Shown: piece by piece, positions 7,856 through 16,508 of the stretch
How the letters are laid out: each line of letters begins with the position of its first letter
How positions within the stretch are numbered: position 1 is the first letter of the stretch
NCBI GenBank assembly: GCA_021604705.1
Contig: BQJM01000012.1
Location: 1-42,597, forward strand
Length of the DNA stretch: 42,597 bases
Reading direction: 5' to 3'
Source: a marine bacterium B5-7
GTDB taxonomy: Bacteria > Pseudomonadota > Gammaproteobacteria > BQJM01
The notes under the pieces: model-generated
What the model saw: the letters and a program-made list of their open reading frames with translations, nothing else
The model's database searches: none
Told to the model about the DNA's origin: nothing
Made by a program: the position numbers and the translations under genes

Positions 7856-9265
7856 TCAACTTTCAGAAGAAGTGAAAAATGCTTTACCAAAAAATGCGAT
7901 AAGCAAAGGAGGAAGTAACATAATAGCTAAACCAAAAGATAAGAGGATTTCGTAGTGGGCCTGGCCTCCTACATCCACACCCATGGGGGGAATGAAGCCA
8001 ACAATAAAGGTCGTCACAGCGGCAACAGTACCCAAGAAAGCCATCAGCCAAATCCCCCAGCGACCGCCAGGAATACGATAGGCTTTAGGATCGCGTGTGG
8101 ACTTACGTAGCACCACACCCGCAATAAACATCATCACGTACATAATCATGTAAAGCTGTGAAGCCAAGGCTGTCAGCAGCCAATAAGAACCATTCACACT
8201 CGGCATGAAAATAAAGGCTGTTGCCAAGCCACTAACGAGAACAGCCTGTGTGATCAACAAAAAAGCGGGTGCCCGATGACGATTCTCTCGTTGACAAATA
8301 CGTGGCAAATAACCATCTTTCGCGGCCAACAACAAACCTCGCACGGGTGCAATAATCCAATTGTTCACACCGCCCATACCGCCAATAATCAACATCATTG
8401 CCACCAAAGGCATCATCCAATGCAAATGGTACGTTGTAAAGAAGGCATCAAAGGCTTGCATCAAGCCTGCGACCAGGCTAATTTTCGCTGAAGGCAATAC
8501 AATCGCAATCGCCAAAGAACCGAGTAAGAGCGTGACAACAATAATAGCCACTGATGCAATCATCGCAATAGGGAAGTCACGTTGCGGATTTTTAACATCT
8601 TGCGCATGTACTGCCGCCACTTCCATTCCACAGAACGACAACATAATACCCGTCAATGACACCCATAAGTTCGTGTCATGGTGTATGGGTAATAGTGCGT
8701 GCCAAGAAAAATGGATTTGCATGTGATGACCTGTTGCTATCCAAATAATTCCTAATAGGATAATAATAGCCATTGGCAAAAATAATCCGCCGATACTACA
8801 AATAGCACTGAATAATGCAGATAATTGAATACCCAACAAATTAAGGAAAGTCGCACCCCAAAAAGCAATCAATATCACTGAGGTTAAAAACCATTTGCTC
8901 GCCGCCAGATCCGGAGAAATAAGATAGCCCAGTGTCCCTGCAACAAAGGCCAAAATGGTTGGATACCAAATCACGTTTTCTACCCACTGCAACCAAATAG
9001 CGAAAAATCCGTAATGCTCGCCGAACGCTAACTTCACCCAGTCATACACGCCATTGTGCTCAGGATGATTCGATGCCAGCTCCGCAGTAATCAAGGCACA
9101 CGGCAATAAGAAGCAGATCGCACCAATAAGAAAATAAAAAATGAGTTCACTGCCGAACATCGCCGTCGCCGGCAAATTACGAATACTATCAACTGAACCC
9201 ACGGTGATCATGATCAGACTGAAGATACTCAGTGTTTTTAAGGTCGATGTGCGGCTGGTTGACAT
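7856..9265 (-). CDS. APC-family amino-acid permease (glutamate/GABA-antiporter type)
   Basis: A 469-residue inner-membrane transporter with about 12 hydrophobic segments and almost no soluble domain. The first helix carries SIFSLIMITVGSVDSIRNLP, the unwound-helix region typical of GadC/YjeM-like antiporters. The segment ELASNHPEHNGVYDWVKLAFGE corresponds to the conserved loop after TM2 in this branch. Later hallmarks are GMEVAAVHAQDVKNPQRDFP (TM6-loop, about 215-235) and GGMGGVNNWIIAPVRGLL (TM8 region). Such permeases exchange amino acids, often linked to acid resistance or nutrient uptake in intracellular bacteria. The substrate cannot be assigned. No clear ribosome-binding site precedes the ATG. 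Confidence 0.85.
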   Translation of the reverse strand: MSTSRTSTLKTLSIFSLIMITVGSVDSIRNLPATAMFGSELIFYFLIGAICFLLPCALITAELASNHPEHNGVYDWVKLAFGEHYGFFAIWLQWVENVIWYPTILAFVAGTLGYLISPDLAASKWFLTSVILIAFWGATFLNLLGIQLSALFSAICSIGGLFLPMAIIILLGIIWIATGHHMQIHFSWHALLPIHHDTNLWVSLTGIMLSFCGMEVAAVHAQDVKNPQRDFPIAMIASVAIIVVTLLLGSLAIAIVLPSAKISLVAGLMQAFDAFFTTYHLHWMMPLVAMMLIIGGMGGVNNWIIAPVRGLLLAAKDGYLPRICQRENRHRAPAFLLITQAVLVSGLATAFIFMPSVNGSYWLLTALASQLYMIMYVMMFIAGVVLRKSTRDPKAYRIPGGRWGIWLMAFLGTVAAVTTFIVGFIPPMGVDVGGQAHYEILLSFGLAIMLLPPLLIAFFGKAFFTSSES

Positions 9266-9364
9266 AATATATTGCTTGGCAAATAAACATCGATGGTGCC
9301 AGAAGCTTCGTGTGTTTTCAAGTCAAGGGCAACTCTTAGCGTTGGGATAAGCATTAAATCGCCT

Positions 9365-9483
9365 TAGTAATGTGGTTGAGAGATGTCTTTCGGAAACCGT
9401 CGGCGGCAGGGATAGCCGCCGTCGAGCTCCAGGGATGGATTTATGCGTGTTTTCGAAAGACATCTCTCAACCACGTTACTAAC
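9365..9483. repeat. MITE-like element: 33-base inverted arms around a conserved core
   Basis: The left arm (9365-9397, TTAGTAATGTGGTTGAGAG...) and right arm (9451-9483) are inverted copies with two mismatches in 33. Between them lies a core (about 9399-9450) with the stem GGCGGC-AGGGATA-GCCGCC, then GTCGAGC, CCAGGGATGG and ATGCGTGTTTT. The same core is found at 13219-13277 but with completely different arms. The right arm ends two bases from the kdoO stop codon. Confidence 0.8.
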
Positions 9484-9485
9484 AA

Positions 9486-10364
9486 TCACATGCCATTTAA
9501 CGCTGACATTGCCTCAATCACCCTATAAGGTGAGCGAGCAGGATCTTGCATCGCTTCCACCGGCAGATAAAGACTTTGCTCCAAGACGTACTGTCCCGAC
9601 ATCGCAGCGTGAGACACTTGATCCGTAAACACCATCCAAGTGGTGTTCGGCGGCAAACGCAACGTTTCTTGATCCACTGTTTGTTGATATTGCATATCCG
9701 CCTTCATGCGATGGTGTAATTGCAACATAAAATGATCGTACAAACTCCGTGGACTCTTGGTAATACCCAACATATTTAACAACGCGCGAGACCCAGGCAA
9801 AGGTTTCGGGATCTGTTTTGCGAAACGTTGCGCTAATTGGGGAAAAGGTTCACCTGCACGCCACACACGATCTTCACCATTGGGGTTAATGTTACTAAAT
9901 ACACGTAAAATACGTTTCCCCTGCACTGGATTTGAAGGAAAAGCATCCACATGCAAACGCGTATCATCTTGGCGATAGGAACTAGCACGCCCCTTGATTT
10001 GTACCGGCCGGTAACTCGTTTTAGCCGGCATTAAATGTCCTTGGTAATCGGGCAAAACGCGCTGGACCAGCCCCAAGCTATAATCGTAAAAACGCTGCAT
10101 CATCCGTGACAATAATTCATGTTGCCCTATTGGCACACTGCACCCTTTCAACGTTTTCGTTGCCGCCTGCCAACTCACATTTTTAGACTGACCATCAGTC
10201 ACGCCTGGCGTTAAAAAAGCTTGTTCTTCTGGTTGCAACTGAAATGCTAAACCAGGAAAAAATAAAACATGACCCGTTTCCAGTGCGGTCAGTGCTGCAG
10301 AAGCATCTGCTGGACCAAGCGTCGGTTTCCATTGCGTATAGGGTAAAGGCGTTAAAACAGACAT
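9486..10364 (-). CDS. kdoO: Kdo2-lipid A 3-hydroxylase (Fe(II)/2-oxoglutarate dioxygenase)
   Basis: Predicted to hydroxylate the outer Kdo sugar of lipopolysaccharide to Ko. The family is recognised by the dense motif DDTRLHVDAFPSNPVQGKR starting near residue 132, in which HVD supplies two of the three iron ligands. It is followed by ILRVFSNINPNGEDRVWR (2-oxoglutarate/substrate region). The distal His is probably in TDQVSHAAMSGQ near residue 253. The 292-residue length suits the family, and there is no signal peptide, consistent with action at the cytoplasmic face of the inner membrane. It lies nine bases downstream of a lipid-linked glycosyltransferase gene, so the pair probably forms one lipopolysaccharide-modifying unit. 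Confidence 0.8.
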   Translation of the reverse strand: MSVLTPLPYTQWKPTLGPADASAALTALETGHVLFFPGLAFQLQPEEQAFLTPGVTDGQSKNVSWQAATKTLKGCSVPIGQHELLSRMMQRFYDYSLGLVQRVLPDYQGHLMPAKTSYRPVQIKGRASSYRQDDTRLHVDAFPSNPVQGKRILRVFSNINPNGEDRVWRAGEPFPQLAQRFAKQIPKPLPGSRALLNMLGITKSPRSLYDHFMLQLHHRMKADMQYQQTVDQETLRLPPNTTWMVFTDQVSHAAMSGQYVLEQSLYLPVEAMQDPARSPYRVIEAMSALNGM

Positions 10365-10373
10365 CCCTGCTCC

Positions 10374-11825
10374 TTATGCTTTAGGTGGCATCATGGCCAC
10401 ATGAATAGTGACTGGTGGCACTGTCGCCCCCGTTAACTGCTGAAAAACATACAATTTCTCAGGCTGAAGCGGTGAAAAACGTTGGCGAATCGCTGAAGAA
10501 ATCGTTAAATCACCCCACCAAATCAGCGCAGCGCCTGCCGCATGCACTGCAGTTAATGAAATCTTCGGATTATACCAAGGCTGCCAATCCATATAGACTT
10601 TAGGTTTATCTGCAGAATAGAATGCAACATTCCCAGCAAGCCAACGTGGCCCCACCACATATCTTAATGGACGATGAAATTTAGCATGCCACAACTGCGT
10701 TACTTTTCTTGCAATAGCAGGCCCGGGAAAATTACCCGTACCTGTCTCTTGATTCTTGTAAGGCTCTAACACTTGCGCATAGTAATACCCGAATGCCATT
10801 AAGCCCATCAACACCAACCATACAATAGAGAACCGCTTTAATTCACGCACACCGGCTGCAGACTGCCAAGCATGTAAGATTAATACACCCCATAAACTCA
10901 CTAGAGGCACACCCCACATAGGCTCTAAATGCATACCTGTTGCCAGGGATAGCGATAAGGTCACGAACAGAGGTCCTAGGGCCATAATCCAGATGAAACG
11001 CCCTGCCCACGTGTCATTCGCGTGATGAGGCTTCGTGCGCTTTCCTAAACAAAGCAAACACAAAAAGGCCGGTACAAAAGCACCCGCTTGTTCTGCAAAG
11101 AATAAAACAGGATTCTCTAGGTGATTAAACCAATGAATTGTTTCATCTTGCGCACGTAAAAATGCGTAGTGCAAGGTGATGTAATGATGCTGAGCCAACC
11201 ACAAGACATGTGGCAAGACACACGCCAGTCCCACAAATGTTGCGAAACAAAAACCTCTTGTCACATCCATGTCACGATGTTGAAAAACAAAAATGGCCAT
11301 AGGCACAAATAAAACAATCGCATAATATTTAGTAAGCGTTGCAACGGCTGCTAATAGGCCGACCCAAAACCACGCACGATATTTTTTCGTCATAATCGCA
11401 TGATAAAATGCAAGTGTTAATAGTGGCCATACCGCAAGCTCAATGACATTGTCATTAAATTGTGTTGCCGCAATATTGAAATAATACACACTGGCTAGAC
11501 ATAAACTCGCCACGACGGCTTGCGATGGACTTAATATCTTTTTTGCGAGCTGCCATACCGACCAAATACCGAGGACAATACATAATTGACTCAAGAAATA
11601 GAATGGCCAATTCACATGACCAAACAGTGCGACGACACCTCGAGACAGCCACGCATTCACCAAGGGATTTTTATCATAACCCCACTGTAAATATTGCCCC
11701 CAGGTGATCCCTTCCATGGTATCTAGCGGTAAATTATGGCGCACGATGTTAGGTAGTAAGGTCCAGACAAGAACATGCAGACAAATAAATAACCAGAAAA
11801 GACGTTGGCAACGATACGCTGACAT
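10374..11825 (-). CDS. Integral-membrane glycosyltransferase (PMT/ArnT-like, GT39/GT83 fold)
   Basis: A 483-residue inner-membrane enzyme of the GT-C type that transfers a sugar from a polyprenyl-phosphate donor on the periplasmic side. After the first membrane helix (WLFICLHVLVWTLLP) comes the periplasmic loop LPLDTMEGITWGQYLQWGYDKNP. Its acidic Asp/Glu residues match the catalytic position of ArnT/PMT proteins, and YDKNPLVNAW is the family's conserved stretch. About ten more hydrophobic segments follow, and then a C-terminal soluble domain (about 355-483). The next gene is kdoO, so lipid A or core lipopolysaccharide is the likely acceptor. The sugar is unknown; aminoarabinose, galacturonate or mannose are possible. 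Confidence 0.8.
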   Translation of the reverse strand: MSAYRCQRLFWLFICLHVLVWTLLPNIVRHNLPLDTMEGITWGQYLQWGYDKNPLVNAWLSRGVVALFGHVNWPFYFLSQLCIVLGIWSVWQLAKKILSPSQAVVASLCLASVYYFNIAATQFNDNVIELAVWPLLTLAFYHAIMTKKYRAWFWVGLLAAVATLTKYYAIVLFVPMAIFVFQHRDMDVTRGFCFATFVGLACVLPHVLWLAQHHYITLHYAFLRAQDETIHWFNHLENPVLFFAEQAGAFVPAFLCLLCLGKRTKPHHANDTWAGRFIWIMALGPLFVTLSLSLATGMHLEPMWGVPLVSLWGVLILHAWQSAAGVRELKRFSIVWLVLMGLMAFGYYYAQVLEPYKNQETGTGNFPGPAIARKVTQLWHAKFHRPLRYVVGPRWLAGNVAFYSADKPKVYMDWQPWYNPKISLTAVHAAGAALIWWGDLTISSAIRQRFSPLQPEKLYVFQQLTGATVPPVTIHVAMMPPKA

Positions 11826-11866
11826 AAAGGGGCCTTATGAATATAGGGTTTATCAGCAAAATACGC

Positions 11867-11872
11867 TATAAT
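11867..11872 (+). promoter_or_regulatory. -10 box for xseB-ispA
   Basis: A perfect TATAAT lies 27 bases before the xseB ATG. The matching -35 position (TAGGGT, 11844-11849) is weak. AGGAAGAG precedes the ATG as ribosome-binding site. The region is divergent with the glycosyltransferase gene. Confidence 0.4.
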
Positions 11873-11898
11873 TTCTGGCCTGACAATAGGAAGAGAAC

Positions 11899-12147
11899 AT
11901 GGCCAAGACAGATCCCATTAACTTTGAACAATCACTGGAAACCTTAACGCAATTGGTTGAGGAGATGGAACGTGGGGATTTAGCACTGGAAGATGCACTC
12001 AAAAAATTCGAGCACGGTGTGACACTCACGCGTCAATGCCAAGATGCCCTCAAAAAAGCAGAACAACACGTACAAATATTAATGGAAAAAAATGGTGTCC
12101 AATCCTTCGAGCCTTTTACCACAGACGATGCAGACACAACTCACTAA
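11899..12147 (+). CDS. xseB: Exodeoxyribonuclease VII small subunit
   Basis: The small subunit of exonuclease VII, which degrades single-stranded DNA to oligonucleotides. Its 82 residues contain the signature FEQSLETLTQLVEEMERGDL (family pattern at residues 9-28), LEDALKKFEHGVTLTRQC, and the Lys-rich ending helix ALKKAEQHVQIL. The tail is acidic. It overlaps ispA by 20 bases, the usual xseB-ispA arrangement; the usual third partner dxs is not next to it here. Confidence 0.96.
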   Translation: MAKTDPINFEQSLETLTQLVEEMERGDLALEDALKKFEHGVTLTRQCQDALKKAEQHVQILMEKNGVQSFEPFTTDDADTTH

Positions 12148-12991
12148 TTCTCTCTCGCTATGGCAACAGCACATCACAACAGCGATGCTGCGGTTTTTGC
12201 CTAGCCAAGATATGGCCCCCTGCGCCCTGCATCAGTCTATGCATTACGCTTGTTTAAATGGTGGAAAACGCTTACGTCCCGCATTAGTGTATGCGACAGG
12301 TGCCAGCTTAGGTGCGGCACGTGACGACTTAGATTTTCCGGCCTGTGCTGTCGAGTTTGTACACGCCTATTCCCTTATTCATGATGACTTACCCGCCATG
12401 GATGATGCCGATTTACGACGCGGCAAACCTACATGCCATAAAGCCTTCGGTGAAGCCACCGCCATTTTAGCGGGTGATGCCTTGCAAGCCTTGGCATTTC
12501 AAGTCCTGAAAACACAACCCCAACAGATAACCGCTGAATTAAGCCAAGCTGCTTTAGCCATGGTGGATGGACAAGCTCTAGATTTGTTAGCGACCGGAAA
12601 AATCTTAACACAAGCAGAACTTGATACCTTACATGCGGGGAAAACGGGCGCCTTAATTACAGCAAGTGTTCTCTCTGGCGCGCTGGCTGCAGGTCTCGAA
12701 GACGCAACAACGTTAGATGCCTTACGTCAATTCGCACAGTGCGCAGGCTTAGCATTTCAAATCCAGGATGACATTTTAGATGTGACGGCGAGCACCGAAC
12801 AACTCGGAAAAACACAAGGCAAAGATGCTGACTTAAACAAACAAACTTACCCTGCTTTAATGGGACTAGACGGTGCACAAAAACGTGCGCGCGATTTAAT
12901 TGAAAAAAGTATTCGTCACCTAGAAGCGATTCATTTAAATAATTCTATCCTCGCTGATTTAGCGTGGTATATGATTGAGAGAGATAGTTAA
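12128..12991 (+). CDS. ispA: Farnesyl diphosphate synthase (polyprenyl synthetase)
   Basis: Condenses isopentenyl diphosphate with dimethylallyl and geranyl diphosphate to make farnesyl diphosphate for undecaprenyl and quinone synthesis. Motifs in order are GGKRLRP (about 46-52), the first Asp-rich motif DDLPAMDDADLRRG (about 95), GEATAILAGDAL, KTGALI, and the second Asp-rich motif FQIQDDILD. The ATG at 12128 (MQTQL) places GGKRLRP at the family's usual distance; an in-frame ATG at 12092 is possible but would overlap xseB by 56 bases. At 287 residues it is close to E. coli IspA. Confidence 0.96.
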   Translation: MQTQLTNSLSLWQQHITTAMLRFLPSQDMAPCALHQSMHYACLNGGKRLRPALVYATGASLGAARDDLDFPACAVEFVHAYSLIHDDLPAMDDADLRRGKPTCHKAFGEATAILAGDALQALAFQVLKTQPQQITAELSQAALAMVDGQALDLLATGKILTQAELDTLHAGKTGALITASVLSGALAAGLEDATTLDALRQFAQCAGLAFQIQDDILDVTASTEQLGKTQGKDADLNKQTYPALMGLDGAQKRARDLIEKSIRHLEAIHLNNSILADLAWYMIERDS

Positions 12992-13043
12992 ATCAGTCAC
13001 AAAACATGAGATAAATGTCTTGAAATTACTTAACAAAAACCGT
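12991..13043 (+). repeat. 53-base direct repeat, first copy (truncated palindromic element)
   Basis: AATCAGTCACAAAACATGAG... is identical over 53 bases to 13171-13223. Here the sequence diverges right after CCGT, so only the left part of the palindromic element is present. It starts at the last base of the ispA stop codon. The 334-base gap between ispA and valS (12992-13325) holds only these repeats; no gene is seen there. Confidence 0.85.
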
Positions 13044-13126
13044 ATCGCACAGAAGATTTATATGCCTGCAAGAGATCACTAAATGAATGACCAAAAACGA
13101 ATGGGATATCTCCAATAAAAACCTTT

Positions 13127-13159
13127 CGAGGGCAGGACGCCCTCGTAGAGCTACATGGA
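13127..13159 (+). repeat. Hairpin of the same design as the palindrome cores
   Basis: CGAGGGC (13127-13133) pairs with GCCCTCG (13139-13145) around AGGAC, followed by TAGAGCTACATGGA. The layout of stem, then GAGC, then CA.GGA parallels the cores at 9399-9450 and 13219-13277, with different stem bases. Confidence 0.55.
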
Positions 13160-13170
13160 CAAATGAATTG

Positions 13171-13297
13171 AATCAGTCACAAAACATGAGATAAATGTCT
13201 TGAAATTACTTAACAAAAACCGTCGGCGGCAGGGATAGCCGCCGTCGAGCGCCAGGGATGGCTTCATGCGTGTTTTTGTTAAGTAATTTTAAGACAT
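13171..13297. repeat. Second copy of the 53-base repeat leading into a complete palindromic element
   Basis: 13171-13223 repeats 12991-13043 exactly. The 26-base arms 13195-13220 and 13272-13297 are inverted with one mismatch. They enclose the core with the stem GGCGGC-AGGGATA-GCCGCC and CCAGGGATGG. The core is almost identical to that at 9399-9450, but the arms share no similarity with those arms. The element ends 28 bases before valS, so valS transcription must either start within it or cross it. Confidence 0.8.
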
Positions 13298-13325
13298 CTA
13301 ACAAAGGTATTTTAAGTATTTAATT

Positions 13326-16058
13326 ATGGAAAAATCTTACACCCCCAAAGACATCGAACAACGCTGGTATAACACCTGGGAGACCAACGGTTACTTTAAA
13401 TCAAGCGGCGAAGGTCAACCCTATTGCATCGTCATCCCGCCTCCCAATGTAACAGGCACTTTACACGTGGGACACGGCTTCCAGCAAACACTCATGGATG
13501 TCATGACACGTTACCATCGCATGTGCGGTGACAATACTTTATGGCAAACGGGTACCGATCACGCGGGTATTTCCACGCAAATGGTCGTAGAACGCCAGTT
13601 AGCACAAGATGGCATTTCTCGTCATGATTTAGGACGAGAAACTTTCTTAGATAAAGTGTGGGCATGGAAAAAACAATCCGGCAACATTATCTCTGAACAA
13701 ATGCGTCGTGTGGGAAATTCCACCGACTGGGATCGCGAACGTTTCTCCATGGATGAAGGCTTAAGCAACGCAGTTAAAACCGCGTTCATCAAACTTCATG
13801 AAGATGGTTTAATTTATCGCGGGAAGAAACTCGTCAACTGGGATCCTAAATTCGAAACCGCGATTTCTGATCTAGAAGTGATTACCGAAGAAGAAAACAG
13901 TTCTATTTGGCACATTCGTTACCCCATTAAAGACACTGATCAGTTTATTACAATTGCAACAACACGTCCCGAAACTTTATTCGGTGATACCGCGATTGCC
14001 GTTAACCCTAACGATGAACGTTACAAAGCGTTGATTGGGAAATATGCCACTATTCCCGTTGTTAATCGTGACATTCCGATTATTGCAGACGATTATGCTG
14101 ATCCTGAATTTGGTACAGGTTGTGTGAAAATCACACCTGCCCATGATTTCAATGATTACGAAGTCGGTCAACGTCATGATTTACCCATGATTAATGTTTT
14201 CACGCCCGATGCAAAAATCAATAAAAATGCACCCGAGGCTTTTCAAGGTTTAGACCGTTTTGATGCCCGCAAACAATTGGTCGACGCACTAGAAGCACAA
14301 AAATTCTTAGTGGCTATCGAAGAGCATAAACATCCCGTACCCCGTGGTGACCGTTCTGGTGTGCCGATTGAGCCCTACCTCACCGATCAATGGTTTGTAA
14401 AAGCTGATGCCTTAGCAAAACCTGCCATCGATGCTGTTAAAAAAGGGGATGTTCGTTTTATCCCAGAAAATTGGTCCAAGACTTATTATCAATGGCTAGA
14501 GAACATTCAGGACTGGTGTATCAGCCGACAACTGTGGTGGGGGCATCGGATTCCTGCTTGGTATGATGCAGAAGGCAATTTTTATGTTGGCCATGATGAA
14601 GCCGACGTACGACAAAAAAACAAACTCGATGACAGCGTTGTCTTAACGCAAGATGATGATGTGTTAGACACCTGGTTTTCTGCCAGTTTGTGGCCCTTCT
14701 CAACCCTAGGTTGGCCAGAGAAAACACCGGAGCTTAAACAGTTTTATCCAACCGCTGTTTTAATGACGGGCTTCGATATTATCTTTTTCTGGGTCGCACG
14801 CATGGTGATGATGGGCTTATATTTCATCGGCGATGTGCCCTTCCGCGATGTGTACATTACCGGCCTTATTCGTGATAAAGAAGGTCAGAAGATGTCTAAG
14901 ACAAAAGGGAATGTATTAGATCCCATCGATTTGGTGGATGGCATTGATTTAGAAAGCCTAGTCAGCAAACGAACAAAAGCAATGATGCAGCCACAGATGG
15001 CGAAAAAAATCGAAAAACAAACACGTGATGAGTTTCCTGATGGCATTCAGGCAAGCGGTATGGATGCATTGCGTTTTACTTTTTGTGCCTTAGCAACGAC
15101 TGGGCGTGATATTCGTCTGGATCTAAATCGTTTAGCAGGGTATCGCAACTTCTGTAACAAATTATGGAATGCAACACGTTACGTATTAATGAGCACAGAA
15201 GATGTAAGCTTCGACAATAAACCTTATGAACTGAGCTTGTTTGATCAATGGATTCTATCGCGATTACAACATTGTACCCAACAATTACGGACACAAATAG
15301 ATGCTTATCGTTTTGACCTGGCCGCAAAAACACTCTATGAATTTGTATGGTATGAATTCTGCGACTGGTATTTAGAATTTTCTAAACATACCCAATCCGA
15401 GATAGGCACCAAACATACCTTGCTAAATGTTTTGGAAAACATTTTACGACTGCTTCATCCTTTGATGCCTTTCATCACAGAAGAATTGTGGCAAACCGTG
15501 AAACAACCCTTAGGGATCACGGGGGACACCATTATGCAACAAGCGTTCCCAGTGGCTGATGACGCATTACTGCAACCTGAAGTAGAAGCCAATGTCACTT
15601 GGTTACAACAAGTCATTACTGGTGTACGAAATATTCGTGGTGAAATGAACATTGCACCCGCCAAACCTTTAACTGTTTTGTTGCATCAAGGTAACGAAAC
15701 TGATCACCAGCGTGCTGAAACCTTAGGCCCTATGTTAACGCAACTCGCGAAACTCGATAGTCTCACCTGGCATACCGAAGGCGAGCTACCCCCTGCGGCA
15801 ACAGCACTGGTTGACGAATTAGAAGTATTGATTCCACTGGCTGGCATTATTGACAAGCAGCAAGAAGTTACCCGCTTACAAAAAGAGATTCAAAAGGTCG
15901 AAAAAGATTTAACGAAAACTCAACAAAAATTAGCAAACCCTAACTTTGCGGACAAAGCACCCGCTGAGGTGGTAGCCCTCGAAAAATCTCGGCTTGCAGA
16001 TATGCAGACCACCTTACACACTCTGCAACAACGGGTGAAGATGATAGAAAGTCTATAA
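13326..16058 (+). CDS. valS: Valyl-tRNA synthetase
   Basis: A class I aminoacyl-tRNA synthetase charging tRNA-Val. The 910-residue protein is slightly shorter than E. coli ValS (951). It has the HIGH-type motif [14 protein letters not shown] (about 38-51), the CP1 editing domain (about 190-340, with [17 protein letters not shown]), and the KMSKS motif [12 protein letters not shown] near 525. The tRNA-binding helical domain and a C-terminal coiled coil (about 845-910, repeated Leu/Lys heptads) complete it. No clear ribosome-binding site is seen before the ATG, and the palindromic element lies immediately upstream. Confidence 0.98.
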   Translation: MEKSYTPKDIEQRWYNTWETNGYFKSSGEGQPYCIVIPPPNVTGTLHVGHGFQQTLMDVMTRYHRMCGDNTLWQTGTDHAGISTQMVVERQLAQDGISRHDLGRETFLDKVWAWKKQSGNIISEQMRRVGNSTDWDRERFSMDEGLSNAVKTAFIKLHEDGLIYRGKKLVNWDPKFETAISDLEVITEEENSSIWHIRYPIKDTDQFITIATTRPETLFGDTAIAVNPNDERYKALIGKYATIPVVNRDIPIIADDYADPEFGTGCVKITPAHDFNDYEVGQRHDLPMINVFTPDAKINKNAPEAFQGLDRFDARKQLVDALEAQKFLVAIEEHKHPVPRGDRSGVPIEPYLTDQWFVKADALAKPAIDAVKKGDVRFIPENWSKTYYQWLENIQDWCISRQLWWGHRIPAWYDAEGNFYVGHDEADVRQKNKLDDSVVLTQDDDVLDTWFSASLWPFSTLGWPEKTPELKQFYPTAVLMTGFDIIFFWVARMVMMGLYFIGDVPFRDVYITGLIRDKEGQKMSKTKGNVLDPIDLVDGIDLESLVSKRTKAMMQPQMAKKIEKQTRDEFPDGIQASGMDALRFTFCALATTGRDIRLDLNRLAGYRNFCNKLWNATRYVLMSTEDVSFDNKPYELSLFDQWILSRLQHCTQQLRTQIDAYRFDLAAKTLYEFVWYEFCDWYLEFSKHTQSEIGTKHTLLNVLENILRLLHPLMPFITEELWQTVKQPLGITGDTIMQQAFPVADDALLQPEVEANVTWLQQVITGVRNIRGEMNIAPAKPLTVLLHQGNETDHQRAETLGPMLTQLAKLDSLTWHTEGELPPAATALVDELEVLIPLAGIIDKQQEVTRLQKEIQKVEKDLTKTQQKLANPNFADKAPAEVVALEKSRLADMQTTLHTLQQRVKMIESL

Positions 16059-16073
16059 AAAGTGAATGCTGTC

Positions 16074-16094
16074 ACCCCGCATCAGACGCGGGGT
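16074..16094. repeat. Short GTCACCCCGC palindrome after valS
   Basis: ACCCCGC (16074-16080) pairs with GCGGGGT (16088-16094) around ATCAGAC. This is the half-unit of the GTCA-CCCG family. It lies at the broken 5' end of the antitoxin-like remnant. Confidence 0.6.
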
Positions 16095-16095
16095 C

Positions 16096-16271
16096 TGCGA
16101 CCACAGAAGCCAAACTCACAAAAACAATTTGCTATCGAATATCATATCAATCTCGAAACACTGAAGAATTGGGAACAACATAAACGCATACCAGATACAA
16201 CGTCTCTGGCGTATTTAACCTGTATAGCTCAACGTCCTAAATTGATTCGTGATCTATTAAAACGCGGTTAA
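16096..16271 (+). pseudogene. Remnant of an XRE/HigA-like antitoxin gene
   Basis: The frame ending at TAA 16269-16271 encodes SQKQFAIEYHINLETLKNWEQ, followed by HKRIPDTTSLAYLTCIA and an end RPKLIRDLLKRG. This is the helix-turn-helix and C-terminal pattern of HigA/RelB-type transcriptional antitoxins (SQ-FA---I---TL--WEQ--R-P). The N-terminal part of such proteins, about 25-40 residues, is missing, and the frame instead runs back into the GTCACCCCGC palindrome. No toxin gene is adjacent. An open frame exists back to an ATG at 16062, but those residues are encoded by the palindrome and are not part of the family. I read it as a decayed toxin-antitoxin locus. Confidence 0.6.
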
Positions 16272-16295
16272 TACAATTTCATGCCAGACTAGAAG

Positions 16296-16376
16296 TTGTC
16301 ATCCCAGAATTTTCCAAAGGAAAATGTCTGGGATCTAGATTCCAGACATTTGCTAACACAAATTCTGGAATGACAA
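16296..16376. repeat. Double-hairpin palindrome (GTCATCCCAGA family)
   Basis: It starts TTGTCATCCCAGA and ends TCTGGAATGACAA. Two stems are visible: ATCCCAGA..TCTGGGAT and ATTCCAGA..TCTGGAAT. The right half, from CTGGGATCTAGATTCCAGAC onward, is nearly identical to 18837-18884. Confidence 0.75.
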
Positions 16377-16426
16377 GTTAGGTTTCCTACGCAAATTCAG
16401 GAAATAACAAGTGGTGCTAGATGGAG

Positions 16427-16481
16427 ACCCCGGGTCGGCGCCCGGGGTGACGCCGCCGTCATTCCGCGCTTGACGCGGAAT
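16427..16481. repeat. Double-hairpin palindrome (CCCGGG/CGCGGAAT variant)
   Basis: ACCCCGGG (16427-16434) pairs with CCCGGGGT (16441-16448), and ATTCCGCG (16461-16468) pairs with CGCGGAAT (16474-16481). It lies just downstream of the aldolase stop codon and may help end that transcript. Confidence 0.65.
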
Positions 16482-16508
16482 CCCCAGGTAGTACTTTGGG
16501 AGAAAAGT

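Noticed and set aside
12991-13223. CRISPR array
   Set aside because: There are only two 53-base repeat copies, 180 bases apart, with no regular spacers and no cas genes. The repeats belong to a palindromic element.
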